Shown here piece by piece: positions 16,252 through 24,156 of a stretch of 41,332 bases of DNA. The notes under the pieces were generated by a model that ran no database searches, was not told where the DNA came from, and was given only the letters and a program-made list of their open reading frames with translations. The translations under genes and the position numbers were made by a program. Each line of letters opens with the position of its first letter. Within the stretch, counting starts at the first letter, position 1. Location: assembly GCA_013361525.1 (NCBI GenBank), contig JABFXY010000068.1, forward strand, positions 1 through 41,332, in the 5' to 3' direction. The DNA is from Polyangiaceae bacterium. Lineage in GTDB: Bacteria > Myxococcota_A > Polyangia > Polyangiales > Polyangiaceae.

Positions 16252-17127
16252 ATGGTTCGTTCGACGCCGGCGATCTTTGCTGCGCTGACCGCGCTCTTCG
16301 TCGCCACGCGCGCGGACGCGTATTGCCGCAGCACGGTGTGCAAGGACATCGACGCGTGCGACGGCGAAGAGGTTCCCGGGTGCCCGCCGCTCTATTGGCC
16401 GGGTAACTGCGTCGGATACTCGGTTCAACAGGACGGCGGCTCGGGGCTCGACGCGGACACGGTCGACCTCATCGCGGACCTTGCGTTCGATCAGTGGCGC
16501 GGCGCCGATTGCGGCGGTGAAAAACCGGGCCTTTTCATCCAGAACTTCGGCCAGGTGCAGTGCCACGCGGTCGAGTACAACAACGACGCGACGGACGCGG
16601 CCAACGCCAACATCGTCCTCTTCAGCGACGACTGGCCACACTCCGAGGCGACGCATACGTTCGCGCTCACGACGACGACCTACGATCCGGTGACCGGCGA
16701 GCTTCTCAACGCGGACATCGAGCTCAACGCGCGAGACCATCACTTCACCGTCAACGACGACGCGATCGAAGCCGATTTGCTCAGCGTGCTCACGCACGAG
16801 ACGGGACACTTCCTCGGGCTCGCGCACAGCGAGGACACCGACGCGACGATGTTCCCCTTCTACGAAGAAGGAACGACCGAGCTTCGGACGCTGACCGCCG
16901 ACGACATGGAAGGCATTTGCGCGATCTACCCGCCGGATCCCTCGATCGACGCGTCGTGCAACCCGCTACCTCGCCACGGTTTCTCTCCTTTGTGTCGCGA
17001 CGATCAGAACGAAGGACGCTGCACGATCAGCGCACCCGCGAGCCGCTCCACGCGTGAGGCTCTTCCGTTCGCACTCGTCGCCGCCGCCCTCGCGATGCGC
17101 GCGCGTTCTCGTTTCAAACGCCGCTGA
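16252..17127 (+). CDS. secreted matrixin-type zinc metalloprotease with MYXO-CTERM-like tail
   Basis: The 291-residue protein has a signal peptide (MVRSTPAIFAALTALFVATRADA), then a Cys-rich N-terminal part (CRSTVCKDIDAC...CPPLYWPGNC). The catalytic domain carries the zinc site HETGHFLGLAH (H182, E183, H186, H192) and a following MFPFY in the place of the Met-turn, typical of M10A matrixins. The C-terminus is a short hydrophobic stretch (LPFALVAAALAM) and an Arg/Lys tail after a Cys, resembling MYXO-CTERM sorting signals. The ATG at 16252 has GGGAG seven bases upstream; an ATG at 16216 is possible. Its stop codon directly touches that of the convergent gene. Confidence 0.9.
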   Translation: MVRSTPAIFAALTALFVATRADAYCRSTVCKDIDACDGEEVPGCPPLYWPGNCVGYSVQQDGGSGLDADTVDLIADLAFDQWRGADCGGEKPGLFIQNFGQVQCHAVEYNNDATDAANANIVLFSDDWPHSEATHTFALTTTTYDPVTGELLNADIELNARDHHFTVNDDAIEADLLSVLTHETGHFLGLAHSEDTDATMFPFYEEGTTELRTLTADDMEGICAIYPPDPSIDASCNPLPRHGFSPLCRDDQNEGRCTISAPASRSTREALPFALVAAALAMRARSRFKRR

Positions 17128-18477
17128 TCAAAGCCCGATGCGGATCGCCGTCCCGGTGAGGACGCCGTTCAGCGTCGCGCCCAGCTCGAGATCGACGGCG
17201 AGCCGCTCGATCGGGCGGAACGAAAAGCTTATCTGCGGCAGCGAGAGCCAAGGGTAAACGACCGGGCGCGCGCCGCCGTCACCCCACGTCGCATCCGGGG
17301 CGCCATATCGATCCGCGTCCTTGTCGAGCTGGTTGCAGTACCGGAAGGTTCCCGCCGGATCGTTGGGCCCGTTGCACTTCTTGTAGGTCGATGGGTCGCC
17401 CGGCTGCCCGTCCTCTGGGTACGACTGCCATCGGTAGAGATCGCCCGCGAATGCGTAGCCGATGCCGAACCCCGCCCCGATCCGCACCTCGAAGATCTTG
17501 GAGACCGGGATCCGGTAGAGAATGTCGAGCGACGCGGTGACGCCCCACAGATCGCTTTCGACGATTTCCCACTCGGTGTCGGGCGTGTCGCGCGGCTTGA
17601 ACGGGGTCGGGCCGAGGTTGTAGCTGGTGAACGTCACCGACGGCTCGATGTCGACGACCGACAGACGCGCGGTGTACGTCACGCCGACGCCCGGCAAGTA
17701 GGTCGTGGTCCCGCCCTCCCCGACGATGTTCATGACGAACGTCGGGATGAATAGCCCGCGAAAGCGGGCTCCGAGCCAATGTTTCGGCGACTCGTCGAGC
17801 GGAGCAGGCGGTTTGTCCTTCGGTTCTTTCGTACCGGATCCGTCCTTTTTCGGCGGCGTCGTCGGCTCGAGGACGACACGAAGCTTCTTCTGCTCGCGCT
17901 CGGTGAGAAGAACCGTGGACGTCTGCGTCGCGTACCCTTTCGCCGAAACCACGATTTCGGCCTTTTCGTCGGGCGGAACCCGGATCGGCTCGGATGGGTC
18001 GTGAACCCGCACGCCGGCGACGCGAACCTCGACGTCCAGATCGGCGGGCTCGACCGTGAGAAGTACCTTCGGGATGCGCGCATCGAGGTCCGCGGCGGTC
18101 TTTCGGGCGCGGGCGGACGCTGCCTTGTCCGCTGCGTCCCAAGCCCGATCCGCAGGCTCGGCTGCGAGGGCCGCGTAGATCTCGTGGGCCAAGAGCAGCT
18201 CGCCGAGCGCGACATGGCAGTCGGCGAGCGCCGCCGCGGTGGCCGGGCGATGCGCCTCCGCCTCAGCTCGCTCCAAAAGAGGGACGGCCGCGACGCAGTC
18301 GCCGCTCTTGGCGAGGTCGAGCCCCGACTTCGCGGGTTTTCCCGCTCCTTTTGGCGCGGCGGAACCGGTCAGGGCCCATCCCGAGACGAGCAAAAGCGCC
18401 GAAAGCGCGGATAGCGCGCTTCCTCGAATCGGTCGCCGCTCGCCTGCGGACCTCGAAACCACGGGCGCAGCATGCAT
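17128..18477 (-). CDS. signal-peptide, TPR-like/PEGA and outer-membrane beta-barrel protein
   Basis: The 449-residue protein has a signal peptide (about residues 25-44) and a short helical-repeat region (LLERAEAEAHRPATAAALADCHVALGELLLA). A PEGA domain (about 140-215) carries the pattern LLTVEPADLDVEVRVAGVRV and IVVSAKGYATQTSTV. A Lys/Pro-rich linker (TPPKKDGSGTKEPKDKPP) leads to a C-terminal barrel of alternating strands (about 240-449) ending in a typical hydrophobic strand. The start is the ATG at 18477; a TTG at 18489 is in frame. The architecture is common in Polyangia and is presumably outer-membrane. The specific role is unknown. Confidence 0.8.
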   Translation of the reverse strand: MHAAPVVSRSAGERRPIRGSALSALSALLLVSGWALTGSAAPKGAGKPAKSGLDLAKSGDCVAAVPLLERAEAEAHRPATAAALADCHVALGELLLAHEIYAALAAEPADRAWDAADKAASARARKTAADLDARIPKVLLTVEPADLDVEVRVAGVRVHDPSEPIRVPPDEKAEIVVSAKGYATQTSTVLLTEREQKKLRVVLEPTTPPKKDGSGTKEPKDKPPAPLDESPKHWLGARFRGLFIPTFVMNIVGEGGTTTYLPGVGVTYTARLSVVDIEPSVTFTSYNLGPTPFKPRDTPDTEWEIVESDLWGVTASLDILYRIPVSKIFEVRIGAGFGIGYAFAGDLYRWQSYPEDGQPGDPSTYKKCNGPNDPAGTFRYCNQLDKDADRYGAPDATWGDGGARPVVYPWLSLPQISFSFRPIERLAVDLELGATLNGVLTGTAIRIGL

Positions 18478-18496
18478 GACATTCGTCAAAATGGGC

Positions 18497-18502
18497 TAGG
18501 CT
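18497..18502 (+). promoter_or_regulatory. possible -10 element (TAGGCT) for the REC-GAF-HD-GYP gene
   Basis: TAGGCT lies ten bases before the ATG at 18513 within a 35-bp divergent gap, so the transcript would be leaderless or nearly so. An ATGACA 15 bases further up could be a -35, but the spacing is short. Confidence 0.3.
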
Positions 18503-18512
18503 AGCGCTCCGA

Positions 18513-19997
18513 ATGCAGCCGGTCTTGGAGGGCCGACCACGGGTCCTGGTGGTCGATGACGAGAAGGCGATCCGAGAGATGCTCGCCGAGTTCCTCGACA
18601 TGGAGGGCTACGCCGTCAAAACGGCGGAGGACGGCGTCGCGGCGGTCAACGAGCTCGAGCGCAACGAGTTCGATCTGGTCATCAGCGATCTGAAGATGCC
18701 CCGCATGGGCGGCATCGCCCTGCTCGAAGAAATCGCCAAGCAGGCGCCGAGCGCCGTCACCGTCATCATGACGGGCTTCGGCACGGTCGAGACGGCGATC
18801 GACGCGATGAAGCGCGGCGCGTACGACTACGTCCTCAAGCCGTTCAAGCTCGACGAGGTCGTGCACGTCCTGAAGCGCGGGCTCGAGAAGCAACGTATGG
18901 CCGCGGAGAACATGCGGCTTCGAGAGGCCGTCTCCCTCTACAAGGTGAGCGAGGCGATCGCCGCGAGCTTGTCGCTCGATCAAGTCCTCGAGACGGTCGC
19001 CGACGGCTGCATCCACGAGCTCGGCGCGGACCTCGCCTCCACGTGGCTCGACGATGGCAGCGGTGGCTTCTTCGAGCGCCAGCACTTACGTGGCCCGGAC
19101 GTTCCCAGCGAGATCGATCTCGGGGCGCTGTCGAGTGGGCCGATCCTCCAGCGCCTTCGTAGCGATGGCCACGTGATCGAGCGAGAGACGGGCCATGCCT
19201 TGTTCGAACGTCAGCCCGAGATCGCGCTCACGTCGCTGCTCGCTGTACCGCTGAAGGTCCAAGCGAAGACGGTCGGCTTCATCTCCGTCTGCTCGTTCAG
19301 CACGACCAAGCGCTTCGACGAAGGACAACGAAAGCTCCTCAGCATCATCGCGTCGCGCGCCGCCGCCGCGATCGAGAACGCGCGCCTCTACGAGGATCTC
19401 CAGGCGACCTTCCAGCAGACGATCCAGGGCCTCGCGAAGGCGATCGACAAGATGGATCGCTACACCGCGGGCCACTCGGATCGTGTCGCGGCCTACGCCG
19501 TCATCCTCGCGCGCGCGATCGGGATGTCCGAGCCCGAGGTGGAGATCGTCCGGCAGAGCGCGCTCATGCACGACGTCGGCAAGATCGGCTGCGTGATGAA
19601 CCTCAACAAGCCGGGCAAGCTCACCGTCGAGGAATACGAGATGTTCAAGAAACATCCCGTCTACGGTCGCGACATCCTCGACCCGATCAAGTTCTTGCAC
19701 CCGCTGATCCCCGGCGTGCACCTCCACCACGAGCGCTGGGACGGCCGCGGCTATCCCCTCGGGATGAAGGGCCAGGAGATCCCGATCATCGCGCGCATCA
19801 TCTCGATCGCCGACACCTATGACGCGATGACGAGCGATCGCAGCTACCGCCGTGCCCTGCCCCACCAGGTCGCCGTGTCGGAGATCAAGCGTTGCGCCGG
19901 TTCGCAGTTCGATCCAGACCTTGCCGACGACTTCACGAAGAACATACAGCTCCACCGGGACGAGCAGCTGACGGCCGGCAAGAAGGTCCCGGTCTGA
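18513..19997 (+). CDS. REC-GAF-HD-GYP response regulator (cyclic-di-GMP phosphodiesterase)
   Basis: The 494-residue protein has a receiver domain (1-125; acidic D15/D16, phosphoacceptor D59, LKPF lysine). A GAF domain (about 145-295) includes LTSLLAVPLKVQAKTVGFISV. A C-terminal HD-GYP domain follows, with H353/D354 in LMHDVGKIG, HHERWDGRGYP (G413-Y414-P415) and ADTYDAMTSDRSYR. HD-GYP domains hydrolyse c-di-GMP; the receiver and GAF parts are expected to control activity. It starts the tightly packed run that continues with lipB twelve bases downstream. No dedicated kinase lies beside it. Confidence 0.95.
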   Translation: MQPVLEGRPRVLVVDDEKAIREMLAEFLDMEGYAVKTAEDGVAAVNELERNEFDLVISDLKMPRMGGIALLEEIAKQAPSAVTVIMTGFGTVETAIDAMKRGAYDYVLKPFKLDEVVHVLKRGLEKQRMAAENMRLREAVSLYKVSEAIAASLSLDQVLETVADGCIHELGADLASTWLDDGSGGFFERQHLRGPDVPSEIDLGALSSGPILQRLRSDGHVIERETGHALFERQPEIALTSLLAVPLKVQAKTVGFISVCSFSTTKRFDEGQRKLLSIIASRAAAAIENARLYEDLQATFQQTIQGLAKAIDKMDRYTAGHSDRVAAYAVILARAIGMSEPEVEIVRQSALMHDVGKIGCVMNLNKPGKLTVEEYEMFKKHPVYGRDILDPIKFLHPLIPGVHLHHERWDGRGYPLGMKGQEIPIIARIISIADTYDAMTSDRSYRRALPHQVAVSEIKRCAGSQFDPDLADDFTKNIQLHRDEQLTAGKKVPV

Positions 19998-20009
19998 GGG
20001 TGAAGCACG

Positions 20010-20795
20010 ATGCGAAGGGCGCGCGCGTACTATTTGGGAAGGCGACGGTACGCGAGCATCCACGCGCTGCAGCTGCGCCTGCTCGAAGCGCGCCGTGAAG
20101 GCAGCGTCGGGGACCTCGTCCTCCTCGTGGAGCACGAGCCGGTCATCACGCTCGGGCGATCCGCGAAGGTCGGCAACGTCCTCTTGTCGCGCGATGCGCT
20201 CGCCTCGCGCGGCGTCGATCTCGAGGAGACGGGGCGCGGCGGGGACGTCACCTACCACGGGCCCGGGCAGCTCGTTTGCTACCCGATCGTCGATTTGAAG
20301 CCGGATCGATGCGATCTGCGCGTCTACGTCCGACAGCTCTGCGAGGTGATGATCCGCATCGCGCGCGACCACCACGTCGAAGCCGGCACCGTCGACGGCC
20401 TCGTCGGCGTGTGGGTCGACGCTGACAAACCCGACGAGTGGGCGACCGCAGCCTGGGCCCGGCGCCTCGCGAAGATCGGCGCCGTCGGCGTTCGCGTGTC
20501 GCGCTGGGTGACGATGCACGGCTTCGCGTTGAATCTCGACGTGGATTTGAGAGACTTCGGGCTCATCGTGCCGTGCGGAATTCGTGAGCACCCCGTCTCG
20601 TCCCTCGCCGACCTCACCGGTCGCGCGCGGGGCGTGCGTGACGTGGCGATGTCGCTCGCGCCGCATCTGGCGGATTGCCTGGCGCTCGACATCGACGAGG
20701 TCCGCGACGTCTCGTCGCTCGACGATCGATCGCTCGAAGATCGCCTACGTCGAGAGCTCGCGACCATCGCTCCGGCAGCCGAGGTCTCCCTGTGA
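20010..20795 (+). CDS. lipB: lipoyl(octanoyl) transferase
   Basis: The 261-residue enzyme moves octanoyl groups from acyl carrier protein to lipoyl domains of 2-oxoacid dehydrogenases. Family motifs are VEHEPVITLGR, the RGGDVTYHGPGQLVCYPI block, the KIGAVGVRVSRWVTMHGFAL block with catalytic Lys155, and VPCGIREHPVSSL with catalytic Cys189. The C-terminus is about 40 residues longer than in E. coli LipB. GAGGG lies upstream of the ATG. No lipA is present in the window. The next gene starts inside its stop codon (GTGA). Confidence 0.95.
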   Translation: MRRARAYYLGRRRYASIHALQLRLLEARREGSVGDLVLLVEHEPVITLGRSAKVGNVLLSRDALASRGVDLEETGRGGDVTYHGPGQLVCYPIVDLKPDRCDLRVYVRQLCEVMIRIARDHHVEAGTVDGLVGVWVDADKPDEWATAAWARRLAKIGAVGVRVSRWVTMHGFALNLDVDLRDFGLIVPCGIREHPVSSLADLTGRARGVRDVAMSLAPHLADCLALDIDEVRDVSSLDDRSLEDRLRRELATIAPAAEVSL

Positions 20796-21004
20796 GGGAC
20801 GAGACCGAGCCGCCGGATCCGGCGCTCGCGTGCCCGCGTTGCGGGGGTCCGCCTCGGGCGCGCCGCGCGCCGACCGCGAAGAACCCGTTTTTGCCGAAGT
20901 CGAAGCGCCTTTGCTGCAGCCTCTGCGGCCTCGACTACGAAAAGGGCGACAAGCCTTGGACCCCTGACCGCCCCGCGCCACAAGGCGGATCGAAGTCGAC
21001 TTGA
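20792..21004 (+). CDS. small zinc-ribbon protein
   Basis: The 70-residue protein has two Cys pairs, CPRCG and CCSLCG, separated by about 25 residues rich in Arg, Lys and Pro, a treble-clef or zinc-ribbon arrangement that should bind one zinc ion. It starts at GTG 20792, overlapping the lipB stop by four bases, and its own stop overlaps the TTG start of the next gene. Both junctions point to translational coupling. No function is known. Confidence 0.75.
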   Translation: MRDETEPPDPALACPRCGGPPRARRAPTAKNPFLPKSKRLCCSLCGLDYEKGDKPWTPDRPAPQGGSKST

Positions 21005-23094
21005 TCGAGAAGCTGGGAAAGGCCGCGCGACCGCTCCGGATCGCGCATCGGGTGCTGTCGTCCAAATGGCTCTGGGCGGCGGCGTTCGGCGTCTCGCTCG
21101 CCATCTTCGTTGCACCCGAGATCGCGGTTCGACGTGCCCGCGCGAAGGCGACCAGGTGCCTCGAGCAAGCACGTGGGCCGCGGGGGCCCGTCCTGCCGGA
21201 GTGTGGGACGATCGTCCGCGACTTCGACTACCCGACGGACTTTTCGTACACGCGTCACGACGCCACCTACCGCGCGGAAGAGCTCATCTCGCGCATCGCG
21301 ATGAACCGGTACATCGATGCGGCCGTCGGTGATCCGAACCCGGAGCGGCTCGCGTTCGGCGCGGACGCGACGCGCTCCGCACAAGAGCTCGTCGAGGCCG
21401 GCTCGCGACGCATCTCGTTCGAGGAGCTGGGATCGTCGTCGGGCGCGCCGCACCTCGGCAAGCTCGCGAGCTGGCTCGGCGACCGCCGCGCGCTCACGGC
21501 CTCGCCGGAGTATTTCGGGCTTTGGTACATCCGGCGCGACGTCATGGAGGCGTCGTTCGTCGACGCGGACTTCGAGCAGGTAGACGACATCGCGCGGCGC
21601 TACGCCGCGTGGGATCCCTCGGACGCGGACCTGGTGACGACGCTCGGCGCGGCGCTCTGCATCACCGCGCCGCCCGAAGGTTACGATCTCCTCGAGAAGC
21701 TCCCCGCTCGCCGCGCCGAAAAGCGCTACGAGAACCTTCAACGCAACTACGGCGAGCTCTTCGCGGCGTTGACCGCCTGCGCGAACAAGGCGGGGACGAC
21801 TGCACCGATCCTCCCGGAAGAGGGCAACGCCGGCGTGGCCGACATGGCCACGGTTCGACGCCTCGTCGATCTTCGCCTCGCGTTGCCGGGAAAAGATCGC
21901 GCCGCTCGCGTACGGCGCGCGATCGACGCGCTGTCGGCGTCGGGCAACGACCCGCTCGATACGGATCAACCCTTCGCCCGCGCGATGTTGCTCGCAGCGG
22001 TGGTGACGCTCAGCGACCAGCCGATCGAACCTGCGGTCCTCGCCGATCTCGCGACCCCTCGAGTCTCGGACGGCGAGGGCCCGCTTGCGCCACCGGCGGT
22101 CACGCTGCGCGCGATCCTCGTGCGACCGCAGGGCTTGTATCCCGTCGTTCCTGCGTCGTGGCTCGACGATGCGGCACGTATCCTCGCGGAGGCCTCGCGA
22201 ACCGCGCCGGCGCCGAACCGAGAGACCCTCGAGCGCGCGGCCGGTGCGCTCTTCATCCACGCGGCGATCGAGCACGCGGGCGACGGGCACGTCGACGCAG
22301 CGATGGAATCGGCAGCGTCCGGCGCTCGGTGGAGCCACGCGAGCGAAGCGGTCGAAGCGCTCTCGATCGCCACGGCTGCATGGGTCGCCGGGGATGCAAC
22401 GCGCGCGCTCGCCGCGTTGGATCGTCACTCGTCGAAACCCGAGGGCAAGTCGGAGGTCGACGTCGACCTCGCGCTCTCCGCGCTCGAAGCGCTCGTCGCG
22501 GGATCGGCGGGAGATCGTGCGCGCGCCGAGCGCGTCGCGTCCACGCTGGTGGAAGAAGCGAAAGCAACGGAGAGTGTCGACCTCGCTGCGCACGCTCGGT
22601 GGACGGCGGTCGCGCTCGCTCCGGCTTCGGTCGTCGCGGACGGCGCCGGCAGCGGTGCCGTGGCCACGATGTGGACCGGGCTCGGCGATCCGGTCGCGCG
22701 GCACCGCGACCGCGCTGGTCCGGCGATCGAGGCGACGCAGCTCGCGTGGGCGCGCGCGCTCGGCCAGGGCGGAAATGAGCGCCGTGCGTTCCGGTATCAG
22801 CTCCTCGACAAGCGTGGCGACCTGCCGGGCCTGGCCCTCCCCGCCCTCATCGCAGGTGGTGCGCTGCTCGACCCGGGGACGTCGAGCGACGGCGTCGAAA
22901 TCTGGCTGGACACCCTGACCGCGCTCGACAGCCGGCGCATGCGGTTGCGAAGCTATGCGTGGATGCGCATGGAAGCGGCCAAAATCCGCGGAGATGTGTA
23001 CGCGACCGACCTCTGGGCCGAGCGCCTCGCCGTGCTCCGCGAGGTCTCGAGCGACGAGGACAACCTCGAGCTCGCGCGATTTCTTCGATTCTGA
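21001..23094 (+). CDS. large membrane-anchored helical-repeat protein
   Basis: The 697-residue protein has one membrane segment near the N-terminus (about residues 24-43, WLWAAAFGVSLAIFVAPEI). The rest is almost entirely alpha-helical and Ala/Arg-rich, consistent with TPR-like repeats but without a clear consensus. Several Cys occur in the first half. The TTG start at 21001 is supported by the TTGA overlap with the zinc-ribbon gene. I do not recognise a family. Coupling to lipB and the zinc-ribbon gene suggests a conserved local operon. Confidence 0.75.
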   Translation: MIEKLGKAARPLRIAHRVLSSKWLWAAAFGVSLAIFVAPEIAVRRARAKATRCLEQARGPRGPVLPECGTIVRDFDYPTDFSYTRHDATYRAEELISRIAMNRYIDAAVGDPNPERLAFGADATRSAQELVEAGSRRISFEELGSSSGAPHLGKLASWLGDRRALTASPEYFGLWYIRRDVMEASFVDADFEQVDDIARRYAAWDPSDADLVTTLGAALCITAPPEGYDLLEKLPARRAEKRYENLQRNYGELFAALTACANKAGTTAPILPEEGNAGVADMATVRRLVDLRLALPGKDRAARVRRAIDALSASGNDPLDTDQPFARAMLLAAVVTLSDQPIEPAVLADLATPRVSDGEGPLAPPAVTLRAILVRPQGLYPVVPASWLDDAARILAEASRTAPAPNRETLERAAGALFIHAAIEHAGDGHVDAAMESAASGARWSHASEAVEALSIATAAWVAGDATRALAALDRHSSKPEGKSEVDVDLALSALEALVAGSAGDRARAERVASTLVEEAKATESVDLAAHARWTAVALAPASVVADGAGSGAVATMWTGLGDPVARHRDRAGPAIEATQLAWARALGQGGNERRAFRYQLLDKRGDLPGLALPALIAGGALLDPGTSSDGVEIWLDTLTALDSRRMRLRSYAWMRMEAAKIRGDVYATDLWAERLAVLREVSSDEDNLELARFLRF

Positions 23095-23129
23095 CGTCAC
23101 GACTTTCGTCCGACGCACGACGAACAAGC

Positions 23130-24140
23130 ATGGTCGCCTCTCGCCTCGCTCGACGCTCGCTGCTCGGTTGCTTCCTCCTCGCGTCGGCTTGTGCGGCCCA
23201 AGAGCCCGCGTCGTCCGCCGTCGAGAGCGAGCTCGTCCCTTCGATTGCGGTGTCGAACGCCGGACCGGGCGTCGAGCAGAGCATTCCCGCCTCGCTCGAA
23301 AAGCGAGCGCCGGGCGCTTCGGCTCCGACGTCTGCGTTGCATGCCCCCACCGCCGAAGAGCTCGCGCGGTATCCGTGGCTCACCGAAGGCACCGAGGTGC
23401 GCGCCCTCGAGGACTCCATCGCGCCGCCGAAGGGTTACCGTCGCGTCTCGGTGGAAGATGGCTCGTTCGGCGCGTTTTTGCGTCGATTGCCGCTTCGTCC
23501 CGAAGGCACACCGGTCCGGGCGTACGACGGCCGCCTGCTCCGCAACGCGGAGAGCTCGGGCGTCACGGCGGTCGCCGAGCTCGACGTCAGCAACACCGAC
23601 ATCCAGCAATGCGCCGACTCGGTGATTCGCCTGCACGCCGAGTGGAAATGGTCGAAGGGCGAGCAAGCGTCGGTCGGCTACCACTTCTTGAGCGGCGACT
23701 TCGCGACCTGGCCGAAGTTCGCCGCCGGACAGCGCCCGGTCGCAGAAGGCAAAGGCGTTCGATGGACGCAGAGCGGCAAGGCCGGCAGCGACCACGCGAC
23801 CTACCGCAAATACCTCGACATGGTGTTCAACTACGCGAGCACCATCTCGCTCGACAAGAAGTCGAGCAGTCCCATCGACCACGCCGACATCGCGCCCGGT
23901 GACTTCTTCGTTCTACCGGGCGGACCGGGCCACGCGATCCTGATCCTGGACGTCGTGACCGACGAGCACGGACATCGCTCGGCGCTGCTCGGTCAAGGCT
24001 TCATGCCGGCGCAAGACTTCCACGTCTTGCACCCGCTCGGCGGCGAGCAAGGACCGTGGTTCTCGCTCGACGGCGATGCGGTCGATACGCCGTTTTGGCC
24101 CGAGCCGTTTCCATGGTCGAGCCTTCGGCGAATGAAATGA
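23130..24140 (+). CDS. DUF4846 family lipoprotein
   Basis: The 336-residue product begins with a lipoprotein signal (LLGCFLLASAC). It then matches DUF4846: a YPWL element, PPKGYRRVSVEDGSFGAFLRRLPL, VRAYDGR, DIQQCADSVIRLHAEW, YLDMVFNYASTISL and a C-terminal PGDFFVLPGGPGHAILILD plus GQGFMPAQDFHVL. The conserved Cys-Ala-Asp, and the Gly-His in the PGHA motif, suggest a peptidase- or amidase-like fold, but the family's reaction is not established. It begins 35 bp after the helical membrane protein and probably ends that transcription unit. Confidence 0.88.
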   Translation: MVASRLARRSLLGCFLLASACAAQEPASSAVESELVPSIAVSNAGPGVEQSIPASLEKRAPGASAPTSALHAPTAEELARYPWLTEGTEVRALEDSIAPPKGYRRVSVEDGSFGAFLRRLPLRPEGTPVRAYDGRLLRNAESSGVTAVAELDVSNTDIQQCADSVIRLHAEWKWSKGEQASVGYHFLSGDFATWPKFAAGQRPVAEGKGVRWTQSGKAGSDHATYRKYLDMVFNYASTISLDKKSSSPIDHADIAPGDFFVLPGGPGHAILILDVVTDEHGHRSALLGQGFMPAQDFHVLHPLGGEQGPWFSLDGDAVDTPFWPEPFPWSSLRRMK

Positions 24141-24156
24141 AGTGAAGGCGCGCGCG

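Noticed and set aside
20935..23127. 730-residue minus-strand ORF
   Set aside because: It is an Arg-rich antisense frame of the helical membrane protein, typical of high-GC DNA.
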